39,960 nt of DNA from Vibrio splendidus 12E03 (lineage in GTDB: Bacteria > Pseudomonadota > Gammaproteobacteria > Enterobacterales > Vibrionaceae). The stretch's first letter is position 1. Every line of letters starts with the position of its first letter. Of this stretch, positions 24,288 to 33,468 are shown piece by piece. The DNA lies in the NCBI RefSeq assembly GCF_000272105.2, contig NZ_AJZD02000338.1, positions 1-39,960 on the forward strand, read 5' to 3'. The notes below the pieces were generated by a model. That model was not told the origin of the DNA. It ran no database searches and was given only the letters and a program-made list of their open reading frames with translations. A program made the position numbers and the translations under genes.

Positions 24288-26648
24288 CTATTTACGCAGT
24301 GCGTTCAGTTTCGCTTGAGCGATACCAAAAATAGTATCAATTGGGTAGCTACCCTCATCACTTGCCTCACCTGCGGCTTTGCCTGTGAACAGCTCAATCG
24401 CTTCTGTTACATGGTCAATCGCCCAGATATTAAACTCGCCCTTTTCAACCGCTTTTACGATGTCGCTGCGCAGCATCAGGTTGTGAACATTTGAACGCGG
24501 GATGATCACTCCTTGTTCGTTTGAACGCCCTTTGATTTCACACACATCAAAGAAACCTTCAATTTTCTCGTTTACACCACCTATGGGTTGAGACTCACCA
24601 AACTGGTTCATCGAACCCGTAATCGCAATATCTTGACGGTTTGGTTGCTTAGAAAATGCAGATACCACCGCACAGAACTCGGCCATACTCGCACTGTCAC
24701 CATCGACGCCACCATACGACTGCTCGAAGGTAATGTTAGTAGTGAGTGGTACTTTGGCCGTTTTACCAAACACAGAAGAAAGGTAAGCCGACAAGATCAT
24801 CACACCCTTCGAGTGAATACTGCCACCTAGGTCTACGTTTCTTTCAATATCAATCACTTCACCATCACCGTAAGCGGTGGTTGCCGTGATTCGGTTCGGC
24901 GCACCAAACATATGATCCGTCGTGCTAAGTACAGAAAGCGCATTCACTTGCCCAACCGCCTGACCATCGACATGAATCAGCGTTGTGCCATTAGTAAAGG
25001 TTTCCATCACACTGTCTTGTAATCGTCCGACACGCATCTGTTGGTTAGACAGTGCTTGGTCTACGTGCGTTGCACGAATCAGGTTCGATTTTGAACCTCT
25101 CGCCACGTAGTTAGATTCACGAAGCAGATTAGCAATGTGTGCCGAGTGCAGAGACAATTTACCTTGGTCACCCGCCTGACGAGAGCTGTGCTCAATGATG
25201 CGAGCGATCGCTTTACGGTCACAATGCAGCATGTTGTTGTCGTGCACGATGCTCGAAATAAAGCGCGCGTAATGCATTTCAGAATCGGGAGTACGCTTCA
25301 TCTCATCTTCGAAATCGGCTGTCACACGGAACAATTCACCAAACTCTGCATCGTAATGCTGCAGCAGTTGGTAAGTTCGGTAATCGCCAAACAGGATGAT
25401 CTTAACGTCCAATGGAATCGGTTCTGGATCAAGCGATACCGCGCCCGTTAAGGTCACCTCTTTTTCTAATGAAGTGAAACTCAATTGACGTGAACGCAGC
25501 GCTCGCTTCAAGCCTTCCCAAACATATGGCTGCTCAAGTACCTTCACCGCATCCATCAGCAATACGCCACCGTTGGCTCTGTGCAAGCTACCTGCGCGAA
25601 TCAATGAGAAGTCAGTAAATACGGTGCCCTTGAACGTCGCCGTTTCTACATAGCCAAACAGAGAGTGATAATTAGGATTCTCTTCAACCACGATCGGCAG
25701 AGTCTCCTCCTTTTGGCTCACAATCACGTTAACCTTGTAGCGACGCGGCATTTTCTTATCCAAAGAGGCTGTTGCAACTTCGGCTTGCTCTGTGCTTTCT
25801 TCTAGGAAAATATCAGCGTTATCGACAATGTCTTTACGCAGTGCCGTTAAGTACTTTTTGATCTCTGGATATTGGCTGTAATCCTTCTTCAATTGCTTAA
25901 TGAAATGAGTGATCACATCTCGCGCCGTATCGTCATTAAGCTTTTGAATTTTCTCAGTGTACGTCTCTTCAAGTTCCGTCAATTCACGAGAAATGGTTCG
26001 CAGCCCGACTTCCAACCCATCAATGGTTTTATCGAATTGATCTTGTTCTTCTGCCGACAGCAGATCGAAGCTCTCTTCGGTATGGGGTTCATCGCCGTTC
26101 ATTGCGACAAACTGGTAATCACCCTGAGTGGTAATCGTCAGGTTGATTCCCTTGTCCTTCGCTTCTTGGCTAATGCTTTCTAACGCGGCTTGTTGCTTAG
26201 CCGCTAACTGGTTCTTCAGCCTATCAGCACGGCTAAAGTACATCTCATTGTCAAATGCTAGAGGCATACCTTTCAGCAGTTTACGCATCAACTTTTCAAT
26301 ATCTTGCTTTAAGCTGCTGCCCACGCCACGAGGCAATTTCAGCACCTTAGGAGTGCGAATATCTTCGAAGTTAGCGATATAACACCAATCAAAAAGCTCC
26401 TGCACTTCTTGAGGATGACGGTTTAAATAGCGCAAGATCATGGTTCGTTTACCCAGACCATTTCGCCCTATCGCATAAATGTTGTAACCCTTTTCCTTGA
26501 TTGACATCGCGAACTCAACGGCCTTTTGTGCCCGTTCTTGCCCGACGATTTCGTCAATTGGAGCCAGTTCTTTGGTCGACTTACATGGTAGCTTGTCTAA
26601 ATCCGCTACCTGATACAGCTGTTCTGTATTGAGTCTTTGCATCGCCAT
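24288..26648 (-). CDS. Lon-like ATP-dependent protease (YcbZ type)
   Basis: The 786-residue protein has an N-terminal AAA-type part and a C-terminal Lon protease domain. The catalytic pair is Ser652 in GGVDGDSASMAEF and Lys695 in GGVNEKIEGF. Their 43-residue spacing equals that of the E. coli Lon dyad (S679, K722). VLLMDAVKVLEQPYVW and RANGGVLL follow the Walker B region. The P-loop is GRNGLGKRTM (61-70), with Arg in place of the usual Thr/Ser after Lys, as in YcbZ relatives. A Lon substrate-recognition domain is not evident. Its function is unclear in most bacteria. AAGGAGG precedes the ATG. It is divergent from the gene at 26890, with a 241-base gap. Confidence 0.9.
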   Translation of the reverse strand: MAMQRLNTEQLYQVADLDKLPCKSTKELAPIDEIVGQERAQKAVEFAMSIKEKGYNIYAIGRNGLGKRTMILRYLNRHPQEVQELFDWCYIANFEDIRTPKVLKLPRGVGSSLKQDIEKLMRKLLKGMPLAFDNEMYFSRADRLKNQLAAKQQAALESISQEAKDKGINLTITTQGDYQFVAMNGDEPHTEESFDLLSAEEQDQFDKTIDGLEVGLRTISRELTELEETYTEKIQKLNDDTARDVITHFIKQLKKDYSQYPEIKKYLTALRKDIVDNADIFLEESTEQAEVATASLDKKMPRRYKVNVIVSQKEETLPIVVEENPNYHSLFGYVETATFKGTVFTDFSLIRAGSLHRANGGVLLMDAVKVLEQPYVWEGLKRALRSRQLSFTSLEKEVTLTGAVSLDPEPIPLDVKIILFGDYRTYQLLQHYDAEFGELFRVTADFEDEMKRTPDSEMHYARFISSIVHDNNMLHCDRKAIARIIEHSSRQAGDQGKLSLHSAHIANLLRESNYVARGSKSNLIRATHVDQALSNQQMRVGRLQDSVMETFTNGTTLIHVDGQAVGQVNALSVLSTTDHMFGAPNRITATTAYGDGEVIDIERNVDLGGSIHSKGVMILSAYLSSVFGKTAKVPLTTNITFEQSYGGVDGDSASMAEFCAVVSAFSKQPNRQDIAITGSMNQFGESQPIGGVNEKIEGFFDVCEIKGRSNEQGVIIPRSNVHNLMLRSDIVKAVEKGEFNIWAIDHVTEAIELFTGKAAGEASDEGSYPIDTIFGIAQAKLNALRK

Positions 26649-26889
26649 CGCCGCCTCCTTAGTCCTTCATTACTTGGGTGTAGATAAAATCAGTGTAGAT
26701 GTAATTTCCTACAAATTTAGTGACTTACGCTACACAGCTGTTCAACTGAACAAATAACACACAATTTGAGCCGATTATTAAGAATAAAGGGTTATTTTAT
26801 TTACCAATCTAACATGTAAATGATTTTAATTTGCAATTGATAATAAATATCATTAACATTTTCAGATATTGTAAATTGAGGATGTGGAT

Positions 26890-27384
26890 ATGGAAATTGA
26901 ACGATGCTGGATGCACTACCTAAAAGCTGAACAGTTAATGGAACAAGGTCACTGGCCTGAAGCGCAACGCCTGTATGGTGATGTTCTCAATTCTCTTCCT
27001 CATCACATCCAAGACGCGGCGTACCAAAGCGACATCAAACCCTGTCAGTTTGCTTGCCTATTGGCAGGGCTAAGAGACGCAAGCGTAGCTCAATCTGAGA
27101 TTCTCAACCGTTTAGGACAGCATCAACAAGCCTTTGATACCTTGAACCAGTCTTACGCACTGATGCAATTTATCTCGCTTGAAAGCACTGAGCTGATTCA
27201 ACGCACCTATGGACTATTGGAAAAGCAGAGTGAAGACCTGCTCAATCACCTGATTGCTTTTTGTAGTGCTCAGCGCAGTTCGCATTGGATGCTCGAACTA
27301 GAACAAATTCAACGTGCTCATCACCATTTTGGGCAACTAAAAACAACGTCAGAAGTTCAATCTTCACCTAATGTCTTAAATTGA
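26890..27384 (+). CDS. Small TPR-like protein, function unknown
   Basis: The 164-residue protein is helical and looks like degenerate tetratricopeptide repeats: YLKAEQLMEQGHWPEAQRLY, then a helix pair around ILNRLGQHQQAFDTLNQSY. There is no signal peptide or catalytic motif. I start at the ATG at 26890 (GAGG eight bases upstream); a GTG at 26884 is too close to that site. It ends 12 bases before the ABC ATPase gene, so the two are co-transcribed. It may be an adaptor, but nothing in the sequence proves that. Confidence 0.7.
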   Translation: MEIERCWMHYLKAEQLMEQGHWPEAQRLYGDVLNSLPHHIQDAAYQSDIKPCQFACLLAGLRDASVAQSEILNRLGQHQQAFDTLNQSYALMQFISLESTELIQRTYGLLEKQSEDLLNHLIAFCSAQRSSHWMLELEQIQRAHHHFGQLKTTSEVQSSPNVLN

Positions 27385-27396
27385 TAAGGATATATC

Positions 27397-29025
27397 ATGT
27401 CAGACCGGGCCATTCTTAAAGTTAATAACCTCTCCGTAAGTTTCAAAACCAATGATGGAATCATTGATGCGGTAAAAAAGGTTAACTTTACCCTTAACTC
27501 AAACGAAACCTTGGCCATTGTTGGTGAATCAGGTTCAGGTAAATCCGTCTCTTCCAACGCGCTGATGCGTTTGCTGCCTGATAACGCGATTATCGATGAG
27601 CAATCAGACATCGAGTTTGAAGGTCAATCGATTCTTGGCAAAACTGAGCGAGAAATGCAGTCGATTCGTGGCGATAGAATCGGCATGATCTTTCAGGAGC
27701 CAATGACCTCTTTGAATCCATACCTGCGTGTCGGTACTCAAGTGGCGGAAGCCATTATGTGTCACCGTAAGGTATCGAAATCAAAAGCAAAACAACGCGT
27801 GTTAGAGCTGTTCAACCTTGTGCATTTGCCTATGCCAGATCAGGCTTACACCAAATACCCACATGAGTTTTCTGGTGGTCAGCTACAGCGAATCATGATC
27901 GCGATGGCGCTGATCAATGAACCGGATATTCTGATTGCAGACGAACCTACCACAGCATTAGACGTGACAGTTCAAGCTGAAGTGCTTTCTCTTATCAAAG
28001 AGATTCAAGGCAAAATGGGCATGGCGATTTTGTTCATCACCCATGATCTCGGTGTAGTGAAGCACTTTGCCGACCGGGTACTAGTGATGTGTAAAGGGGA
28101 ATTGGTTGAAGAGGCTCAGACTCAAGAACTGTTCGATAACCCTAAGCACGATTACACACGAATGCTGATTAACTCGATTCCTAAAGGCGCTAAGGTTCCT
28201 GTTGAAGCTACAGCCCCAGAGCTATTGTCTGCTGAAGATATCCGAGTTCAGTTCTTGGTTAAATCACACTTCATCAAGAGTAAAAATCAGTACTTTGAGG
28301 CGGTTAAAGGCATTTCGTTAAACCTTAAGCAGGGCGAAACACTTGGCATTGTTGGTGAATCGGGGTCAGGTAAATCAACCCTTGGACGAGCATTAATCGG
28401 CTTGCTGCCAAGTACCGGACGTATTGTTTATAAAGGCCAAGATGTCAGTTTATTAACCGACAAAGAACGCCATAAGCTCAAGAAAGATGTACAAATGGTG
28501 TTCCAAGACCCTTATGGCTCTTTGTCACCACGTATGACAGTTGGGGAAATCATCACCGAAGGCTTAACGGTACATCAACCTCAACTCTCTAAGAAAGAAC
28601 GATTGGAACGAGCACGCAAAGCGCTGATTGAAGTACGTCTTGAACCTAATTCAATTAACCGTTATCCGCATGAATTCTCTGGCGGACAAAGGCAACGTAT
28701 CGCGATTGCTCGTGCGCTGATTCTTGAACCTTCTTTTATCTTACTGGATGAACCAACGTCAGCGCTCGATCGCTCGGTACAACTGACCGTGATTGACCTG
28801 TTGAAAGATATTCAAACCAAACACAACATCGGTTTCCTTTTCATCAGCCATGATCTCTCGGTAGTGAAAGCACTTTCGGATCGTGTTTTAGTAATGCAGA
28901 AAGGGGAAGTGATGGAAGAGGGCTCTGCGGAAGAGATTTTCAATGCACCGAAAAATGACTACACCAAGAAGTTAATCGCAGCGTCATTCGACTTAGAAAA
29001 TAAATCAGAAAAAAATGCTGCTTAG
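27397..29025 (+). CDS. Two-domain oligopeptide ABC ATPase (YejF/DppDF type)
   Basis: The 542-residue protein carries two ABC domains in one chain. Walker A motifs are GESGSGKS (43-50) and GESGSGKS (320-327). Signatures FSGGQLQR (158-165) and FSGGQRQR are followed by Walker B segments ILIADEP and ILLDEP, and H-loops ITHDL and ISHDL. NPKHDYTRMLI and NAPKNDYTKKLI are the typical ends of oligopeptide/dipeptide ATPases, each half ending alike. It should power peptide or nickel-type import from the cytoplasmic side of the membrane. No permease or binding-protein gene is beside it, unlike E. coli yejABEF, so its partners must be elsewhere. Confidence 0.92.
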   Translation: MSDRAILKVNNLSVSFKTNDGIIDAVKKVNFTLNSNETLAIVGESGSGKSVSSNALMRLLPDNAIIDEQSDIEFEGQSILGKTEREMQSIRGDRIGMIFQEPMTSLNPYLRVGTQVAEAIMCHRKVSKSKAKQRVLELFNLVHLPMPDQAYTKYPHEFSGGQLQRIMIAMALINEPDILIADEPTTALDVTVQAEVLSLIKEIQGKMGMAILFITHDLGVVKHFADRVLVMCKGELVEEAQTQELFDNPKHDYTRMLINSIPKGAKVPVEATAPELLSAEDIRVQFLVKSHFIKSKNQYFEAVKGISLNLKQGETLGIVGESGSGKSTLGRALIGLLPSTGRIVYKGQDVSLLTDKERHKLKKDVQMVFQDPYGSLSPRMTVGEIITEGLTVHQPQLSKKERLERARKALIEVRLEPNSINRYPHEFSGGQRQRIAIARALILEPSFILLDEPTSALDRSVQLTVIDLLKDIQTKHNIGFLFISHDLSVVKALSDRVLVMQKGEVMEEGSAEEIFNAPKNDYTKKLIAASFDLENKSEKNAA

Positions 29026-29130
29026 AGGGAACTAATCAAGATTAACAGCGTCTTATATGTACATTCTGAATAAATTCCTAATTAGTTTCATTCTAGAATG
29101 GATATAGCAAAACTGGTTTGGCCGCCAAAA

Positions 29131-29160
29131 GAAAAATGTCGCATGGATGCGACATTTTTC
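29131..29160. terminator. Bidirectional terminator
   Basis: GAAAAATGTCGCA (29131-29143) pairs with TGCGACATTTTTC (29148-29160). It ends both the ABC ATPase gene from the left and the LacI gene from the right. Confidence 0.9.
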
Positions 29161-29224
29161 GTTTCTGAAGGGAAATAATTCATCTGAAGTGTCATTCCCT
29201 GTCATCAAATCACTTCATTACACG

Positions 29225-30238
29225 CTATCGATACAATGACTTGGTCGACTCTCTCACAATCAAATCAATCGGTGGCAATCGAGCCTCATGCCTCTCGCCA
29301 GATAATAGATTCAAAATCGACTGAGCACACACCTCTCCAATCTCTTCAATCGGCTGTCTCAAGGTGGTTAGCGCTGGTGTGAAATACTTGGACGTTGGTA
29401 AGTCATCAAACCCAATCACTGATACATCTTCTGGCACTTTATAACCATGATCATGCAGCGCCTTAATCGCGCCATAAGCCGTTTGGTCATTGGCAGCAAA
29501 CAGAGCTGAAAAATGAATCTTAGACTCGATTAATTCAACGGTTTTCTCATAACCAGATTCGCTACTAAAATCCCCTTGTTTTACAAGCTTTGGCATCACT
29601 TTAATGCCAGCCTCTTGCAGCGCTTTCTTGTAGCCTTCAAAACGACTCCCCGCATCTGGTTGGCTCGACAGCCCTTTGATATGAGCAATGTTCACATGCC
29701 CTTGTTGAAGCAAATGCAGGGTCGCCATGTAGCCCCCCAACACATTATCGATATTGATCGAACGAACATTTTCTTCAACGATGTCGTAACCCACCGCGAC
29801 AATCGGAATATCTTGAGCGTACTTGGCGATGTCCTCTTTGGTAATGCTTCCTGTCACGATGATCATGCCATCCACGTTACTTTTCGCCAGATACTCCAAC
29901 GCGTGCATTTCTAACTTTTTCTGCCAATGCCCTGTTGCGATCACTAATGAATAACCTTGAGCAATCAGCGTTTTTTCCATGTCGTTAAGGATACGACTGG
30001 TGTAGGGGCTATCAGGGTGTTGCACCAAGACACCAATAGTGAGCGAGCGTCGGTTGGTGTTTTCTTGCATTTGGAAGTTAGGTTTGTAGCCCGTGTCTTT
30101 AATGGCTTGCTCAATGTTTTGGCTTTTATCATCCGACACATAAGTGGTTCGATTAAGGAAACGAGACACGGTGCTGGGAGAAACACCAGCCAGTCTTGCT
30201 ACATCGTATACTGTTGTTTTTTTTGTTTTAGTGCGCAT
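29225..30238 (-). CDS. LacI-family regulator of the beta-glucoside locus
   Basis: The 337-residue protein has the LacI N-terminal HTH (TVYDVARLAGVSPSTVSRFL, residues about 9-28), then a periplasmic-binding-protein-like sensor with IGVLVQHPDSPY, SINIDNVLGGYMA, SALFAANDQTAYGA and VIGFDDLPTSKYFTP. Such proteins repress sugar genes until a sugar or sugar phosphate binds. It lies directly downstream of the GH116 gene on the same strand and is probably the local regulator. The effector is not readable; a disaccharide or glucose derivative is likely from context. Confidence 0.93.
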   Translation of the reverse strand: MRTKTKKTTVYDVARLAGVSPSTVSRFLNRTTYVSDDKSQNIEQAIKDTGYKPNFQMQENTNRRSLTIGVLVQHPDSPYTSRILNDMEKTLIAQGYSLVIATGHWQKKLEMHALEYLAKSNVDGMIIVTGSITKEDIAKYAQDIPIVAVGYDIVEENVRSINIDNVLGGYMATLHLLQQGHVNIAHIKGLSSQPDAGSRFEGYKKALQEAGIKVMPKLVKQGDFSSESGYEKTVELIESKIHFSALFAANDQTAYGAIKALHDHGYKVPEDVSVIGFDDLPTSKYFTPALTTLRQPIEEIGEVCAQSILNLLSGERHEARLPPIDLIVRESTKSLYR

Positions 30239-30264
30239 CTCGATACCCTAATCCAGTAACATCT

Positions 30265-30284
30265 GGGGAGCCCGAAAGCTCCCC
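30265..30284 (-). other. GC-rich hairpin between the GH116 and LacI genes
   Basis: GGGGAGC (30265-30271) pairs with GCTCCCC (30278-30284) around a six-base loop. It lacks a T run on either side, so it is more likely an mRNA-stabilising or processing element than a full terminator. It sits in the 97-base gap between the two minus-strand genes and could lower LacI expression relative to GH116. Confidence 0.5.
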
Positions 30285-30335
30285 ACCCGTTTCAACCTGC
30301 ATACCACTGCTTTTGTTGAAACTCATATCATTAAG

Positions 30336-33300
30336 TTAATACATGTAGGCGAAGATCATCCCCGGTCTGAAATAACGACCTGCGGTATATTTCAACCCAG
30401 TGCTCAACAGCCATTTATGAAGAACGATGGCTTGCTCCGCCGAAATTTCACCTTGCAACATACTAACAAATTTATCACTGTCTTTAGTCAGATCTGGACT
30501 CACTCGACCGTCAGATAGCACACACTTTTGCAATTTAAGCGCAGTAATCCACTTTTTCGCATCATTTTGTGGCAATTTAAAATACTCTGAGAGTTCTTGC
30601 TCATTGAAAGAGACAGAACAGTTGAACCCTTCTGGTGCGGCAAATGGAATTTTTGAATAGTCATACAGCGCGGTATACACGGTATCCATTAATGTTTCTG
30701 CTTGCTGCGATTTACCCGCTAGACTCAACGCTGTCGCAACACTAAACTGTACGCCAATCCACACGTCTTGCGCTTGGAACGCTTCATGCGGCGAACCGTC
30801 GGCCAGCGTCATATTCGCAACCCCTAGCTTAGGGCTGTTGATTTCAAAGTTGTGCTTATAAACATAGTCTAGTGCGCGTTGGATGTTTTCTTGTGGGAAA
30901 ATACCTTCTAGCCCGATTAGCTTTAAGTAACTGTCTGCCAATAAAGCATCACCAAAGCTGTTGTCGGAATCTGGCACTAAATCTAAGTATTCTTGTGTAA
31001 AGGCTTGAGGCGCGGTCTCACTCAGAAAGCGTTTCTTAGAGACTCTTTGAGATACTTTACTGATGTTGATGGAGGTATCCGTTTCATTAAGATAGGTATT
31101 GAGTGTGCTCTTGTCAGCAATCGCATCGCCCGTCAAAGTCAGGCCTAAGATTTCCAGTGCTTGATAGTTCTTACCTGTTAAATGCTTGGCTTGAACGGGA
31201 GTGACGAAGAAGTGGTAGTAGCCTTCTTTTTCATCCCACAAGCTTTGCTCAACTGTCGCCAGCGCCTTTTTAGAACGCGTTAAGTAACCCGCGGCTAACT
31301 CGCTTTCATTCATCAATTTTGCAAGTTCGCTTGCCGCTTGTAGACCTGCCACCCAAAGACTCGCACAGTAAATAGAGATGCCGTGAGACGCGAGGTTATC
31401 AAAGGTATCGTCTGTGCCACGGGTTAGTGGTAAATCGTCACCCTCAGCAATCAAATTCGATAAGAAATCTATGCTCTCAGTGACAGCCTGCCAGCACTCT
31501 TCAACCACAGAGATATCTTGTGTCTTTTGATGATGGCGGTACACCATCAGAATGTATTTCGGTGCTAAGTCCTTCCATTCCTTAACATTATGCCAGCTAT
31601 ACGCGTCAGGCTGAATGTCGAACGGGCTACCCAAATCGTGGATTACCGCACCTCGAATCGCGCGCACACCTTGGTACTTCTGATCAATCAATTCAGCATT
31701 CGGTGTCGCTTCGTATTCCCAGTATCGACGCTCGGTAAAGTCTTCCGCCAAAATGGCTTTCGAGAACTCTTTCATCACGCAGCCATCAAGCTCAGGCAGC
31801 AAATAAAGCAGAGAGAATGAGCCATAGAAATAAACATCCAGAGAATTAAAGAATGGGTAATCGACACACTCTTTCACCAAGAACTTGTCTTCTTTATCCC
31901 ATACCGTTGATTCGGCTAGGAAAGACAATGAATTCATCGCCATCGTCGCATAGCGCAGTGCTGATTCAGGCTGTGATATCTTGCTTTGAGCTTGCTCTAG
32001 AAAGGCCTCTTGTTGCTTAACGATCTGTTGCTCAATGGTTTCGAGCTTTGGCAGAACATCTTCTAACATCGGCAGAGCCGGTTTCGCTTGCGGGTAGAAT
32101 TGAGTGTAAGCCTTATCCGAGAGCCAACCATTAAGCATCACTTTGCTGTGAGCCATTACTTGAGCGAAACGCAGATCAACGGATTCGCCCGGCTCCAGTT
32201 CAACCTGAACCACAACCAATGCGCTCAATGCTTCACGCCCAGTGTAGATCCCTGTTTGAAATTCGGTGTTAGTACGGCCTGTTTTCAGTGCGAACTCTGT
32301 TTGCTGGGTCACTTTCGAAGTATAAAGCGTCGGCTTAACAGACACCGATACCTTGCCAGACCCCAACAAGTGGTTATCCGCTTGGACACCAAACACCACC
32401 TCACCCTCAATGTCACTTCGATACGGAGACTGACTAGTGAGCTGAACACCCGTAAAACTGTGGCTTTCACCGTTTACATTCACCGCTTGATGCTGCTGAG
32501 CTATCGGGTTTTGAGATAAGGTACATGCCGAATCTTGGATCCCATCGCGACCTTTTCGGTAAGTTGAACCAATCAGATTTTGCAGAGGTTGAGCAAGCGT
32601 AATCACGCGAGTTTGCTGTGAATCATTCGTTAACTGAAAGTGGTTCCAGTGCATCGGTAAAGAACAGAGGCGTTTATCGTCCTTAACGATCGGTGAAACA
32701 ACCTTACGCTTGATATTAATACCGTCAAAACTATTATATTGATATTCAGCTAATGGATATAAAGCCTTATATTCTATATCGCGACCATTAACACTTTCTA
32801 TATCACCATTATTTCCCGCAGTTAGTGATAGCTGTCTCGTTGCACCATTTATTAATAAACCATTAAAGAAATCTAAGGCTACATATAATTGACAAACAAT
32901 CGACGATGAATCCGAATCAATTAACATTTGAGTCTTATTAGAAAACTCAACATTCCACTTTATAAAGCTCTCTTTATTTTCTTTATAGAAGTTGCAATTT
33001 TTTAATGCACTACGAATGATGTTAATCGCATTCGAACTATTATCTATTCTCTTGCCATCGAATAATGCCGGGTAGAAATTCAGGTGAACACTGAGCTCTT
33101 GTTCGTTAAGAATCTGAAGGGTATCAATGGTTGGCACATCCATAACTGAAGAATAAAAATCATTAAAATTAATAACTTGATCTGAACAGTCAACAAATAT
33201 ACCTGGAATAAAGCTGAAGTTTGGCGTGTTACCGTTTGGCGTCAGTGTAAATGTATTGCCAATACCGCCCACCGCCATACCGGTATTTTCTGGTGTGGTA

Positions 33301-33404
33301 GAAATTGGTGTGTACCAAGGTTGAATAAATTCAACTGCATCACCTTTTTTGCAAAGATGTTCTGAATTTCCTGAATAGCTTGTATATGGAATTTTATTAT
33401 TCAT
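30336..33404 (-). CDS. GH116-type beta-glycosidase, cytoplasmic
   Basis: The 1022-residue protein matches the GH116 family (GBA2 and Thermoanaerobacterium TxGH116, beta-glucosidases and glucosylceramidases). GMAVGGIGNTFTLTPNG near residues 42-58 starts the N-terminal domain. The catalytic (alpha/alpha)6 part holds ECVDYPFFNSLDVYFYGSF, where E512 aligns with the GBA2 nucleophile. RGAVIHDLGSPFD and KDLAPKYILMVYR follow. D669 in TDDTFDN is the likely acid/base, 157 residues on (about 150 in known members). No signal peptide is seen, so substrates must be imported. The middle and N-terminal region diverge from classical members. The start has no strong ribosome site (GGCGG, ATG at 33404). Context suggests hydrolysis of imported beta-glucosides; xylosidase activity is also known in the family. 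Confidence 0.82.
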   Translation of the reverse strand: MNNKIPYTSYSGNSEHLCKKGDAVEFIQPWYTPISTTPENTGMAVGGIGNTFTLTPNGNTPNFSFIPGIFVDCSDQVINFNDFYSSVMDVPTIDTLQILNEQELSVHLNFYPALFDGKRIDNSSNAINIIRSALKNCNFYKENKESFIKWNVEFSNKTQMLIDSDSSSIVCQLYVALDFFNGLLINGATRQLSLTAGNNGDIESVNGRDIEYKALYPLAEYQYNSFDGINIKRKVVSPIVKDDKRLCSLPMHWNHFQLTNDSQQTRVITLAQPLQNLIGSTYRKGRDGIQDSACTLSQNPIAQQHQAVNVNGESHSFTGVQLTSQSPYRSDIEGEVVFGVQADNHLLGSGKVSVSVKPTLYTSKVTQQTEFALKTGRTNTEFQTGIYTGREALSALVVVQVELEPGESVDLRFAQVMAHSKVMLNGWLSDKAYTQFYPQAKPALPMLEDVLPKLETIEQQIVKQQEAFLEQAQSKISQPESALRYATMAMNSLSFLAESTVWDKEDKFLVKECVDYPFFNSLDVYFYGSFSLLYLLPELDGCVMKEFSKAILAEDFTERRYWEYEATPNAELIDQKYQGVRAIRGAVIHDLGSPFDIQPDAYSWHNVKEWKDLAPKYILMVYRHHQKTQDISVVEECWQAVTESIDFLSNLIAEGDDLPLTRGTDDTFDNLASHGISIYCASLWVAGLQAASELAKLMNESELAAGYLTRSKKALATVEQSLWDEKEGYYHFFVTPVQAKHLTGKNYQALEILGLTLTGDAIADKSTLNTYLNETDTSINISKVSQRVSKKRFLSETAPQAFTQEYLDLVPDSDNSFGDALLADSYLKLIGLEGIFPQENIQRALDYVYKHNFEINSPKLGVANMTLADGSPHEAFQAQDVWIGVQFSVATALSLAGKSQQAETLMDTVYTALYDYSKIPFAAPEGFNCSVSFNEQELSEYFKLPQNDAKKWITALKLQKCVLSDGRVSPDLTKDSDKFVSMLQGEISAEQAIVLHKWLLSTGLKYTAGRYFRPGMIFAYMY

Positions 33405-33468
33405 TTTAAAACCGCCATTGAATATTTTTTTCTTCTTGTTAATATCTTTTTAAAATGGAGACATCAAC
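33405..33468. promoter_or_regulatory. Short divergent promoter gap, GH116 / aldose 1-epimerase
   Basis: Only 64 bases, very T/A-rich, separate the two divergent start codons, so their promoters must overlap or extend into the genes. GGAG lies before the epimerase ATG (33469). I do not see a clear LacI palindrome, so regulation here is inferred. Confidence 0.5.
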
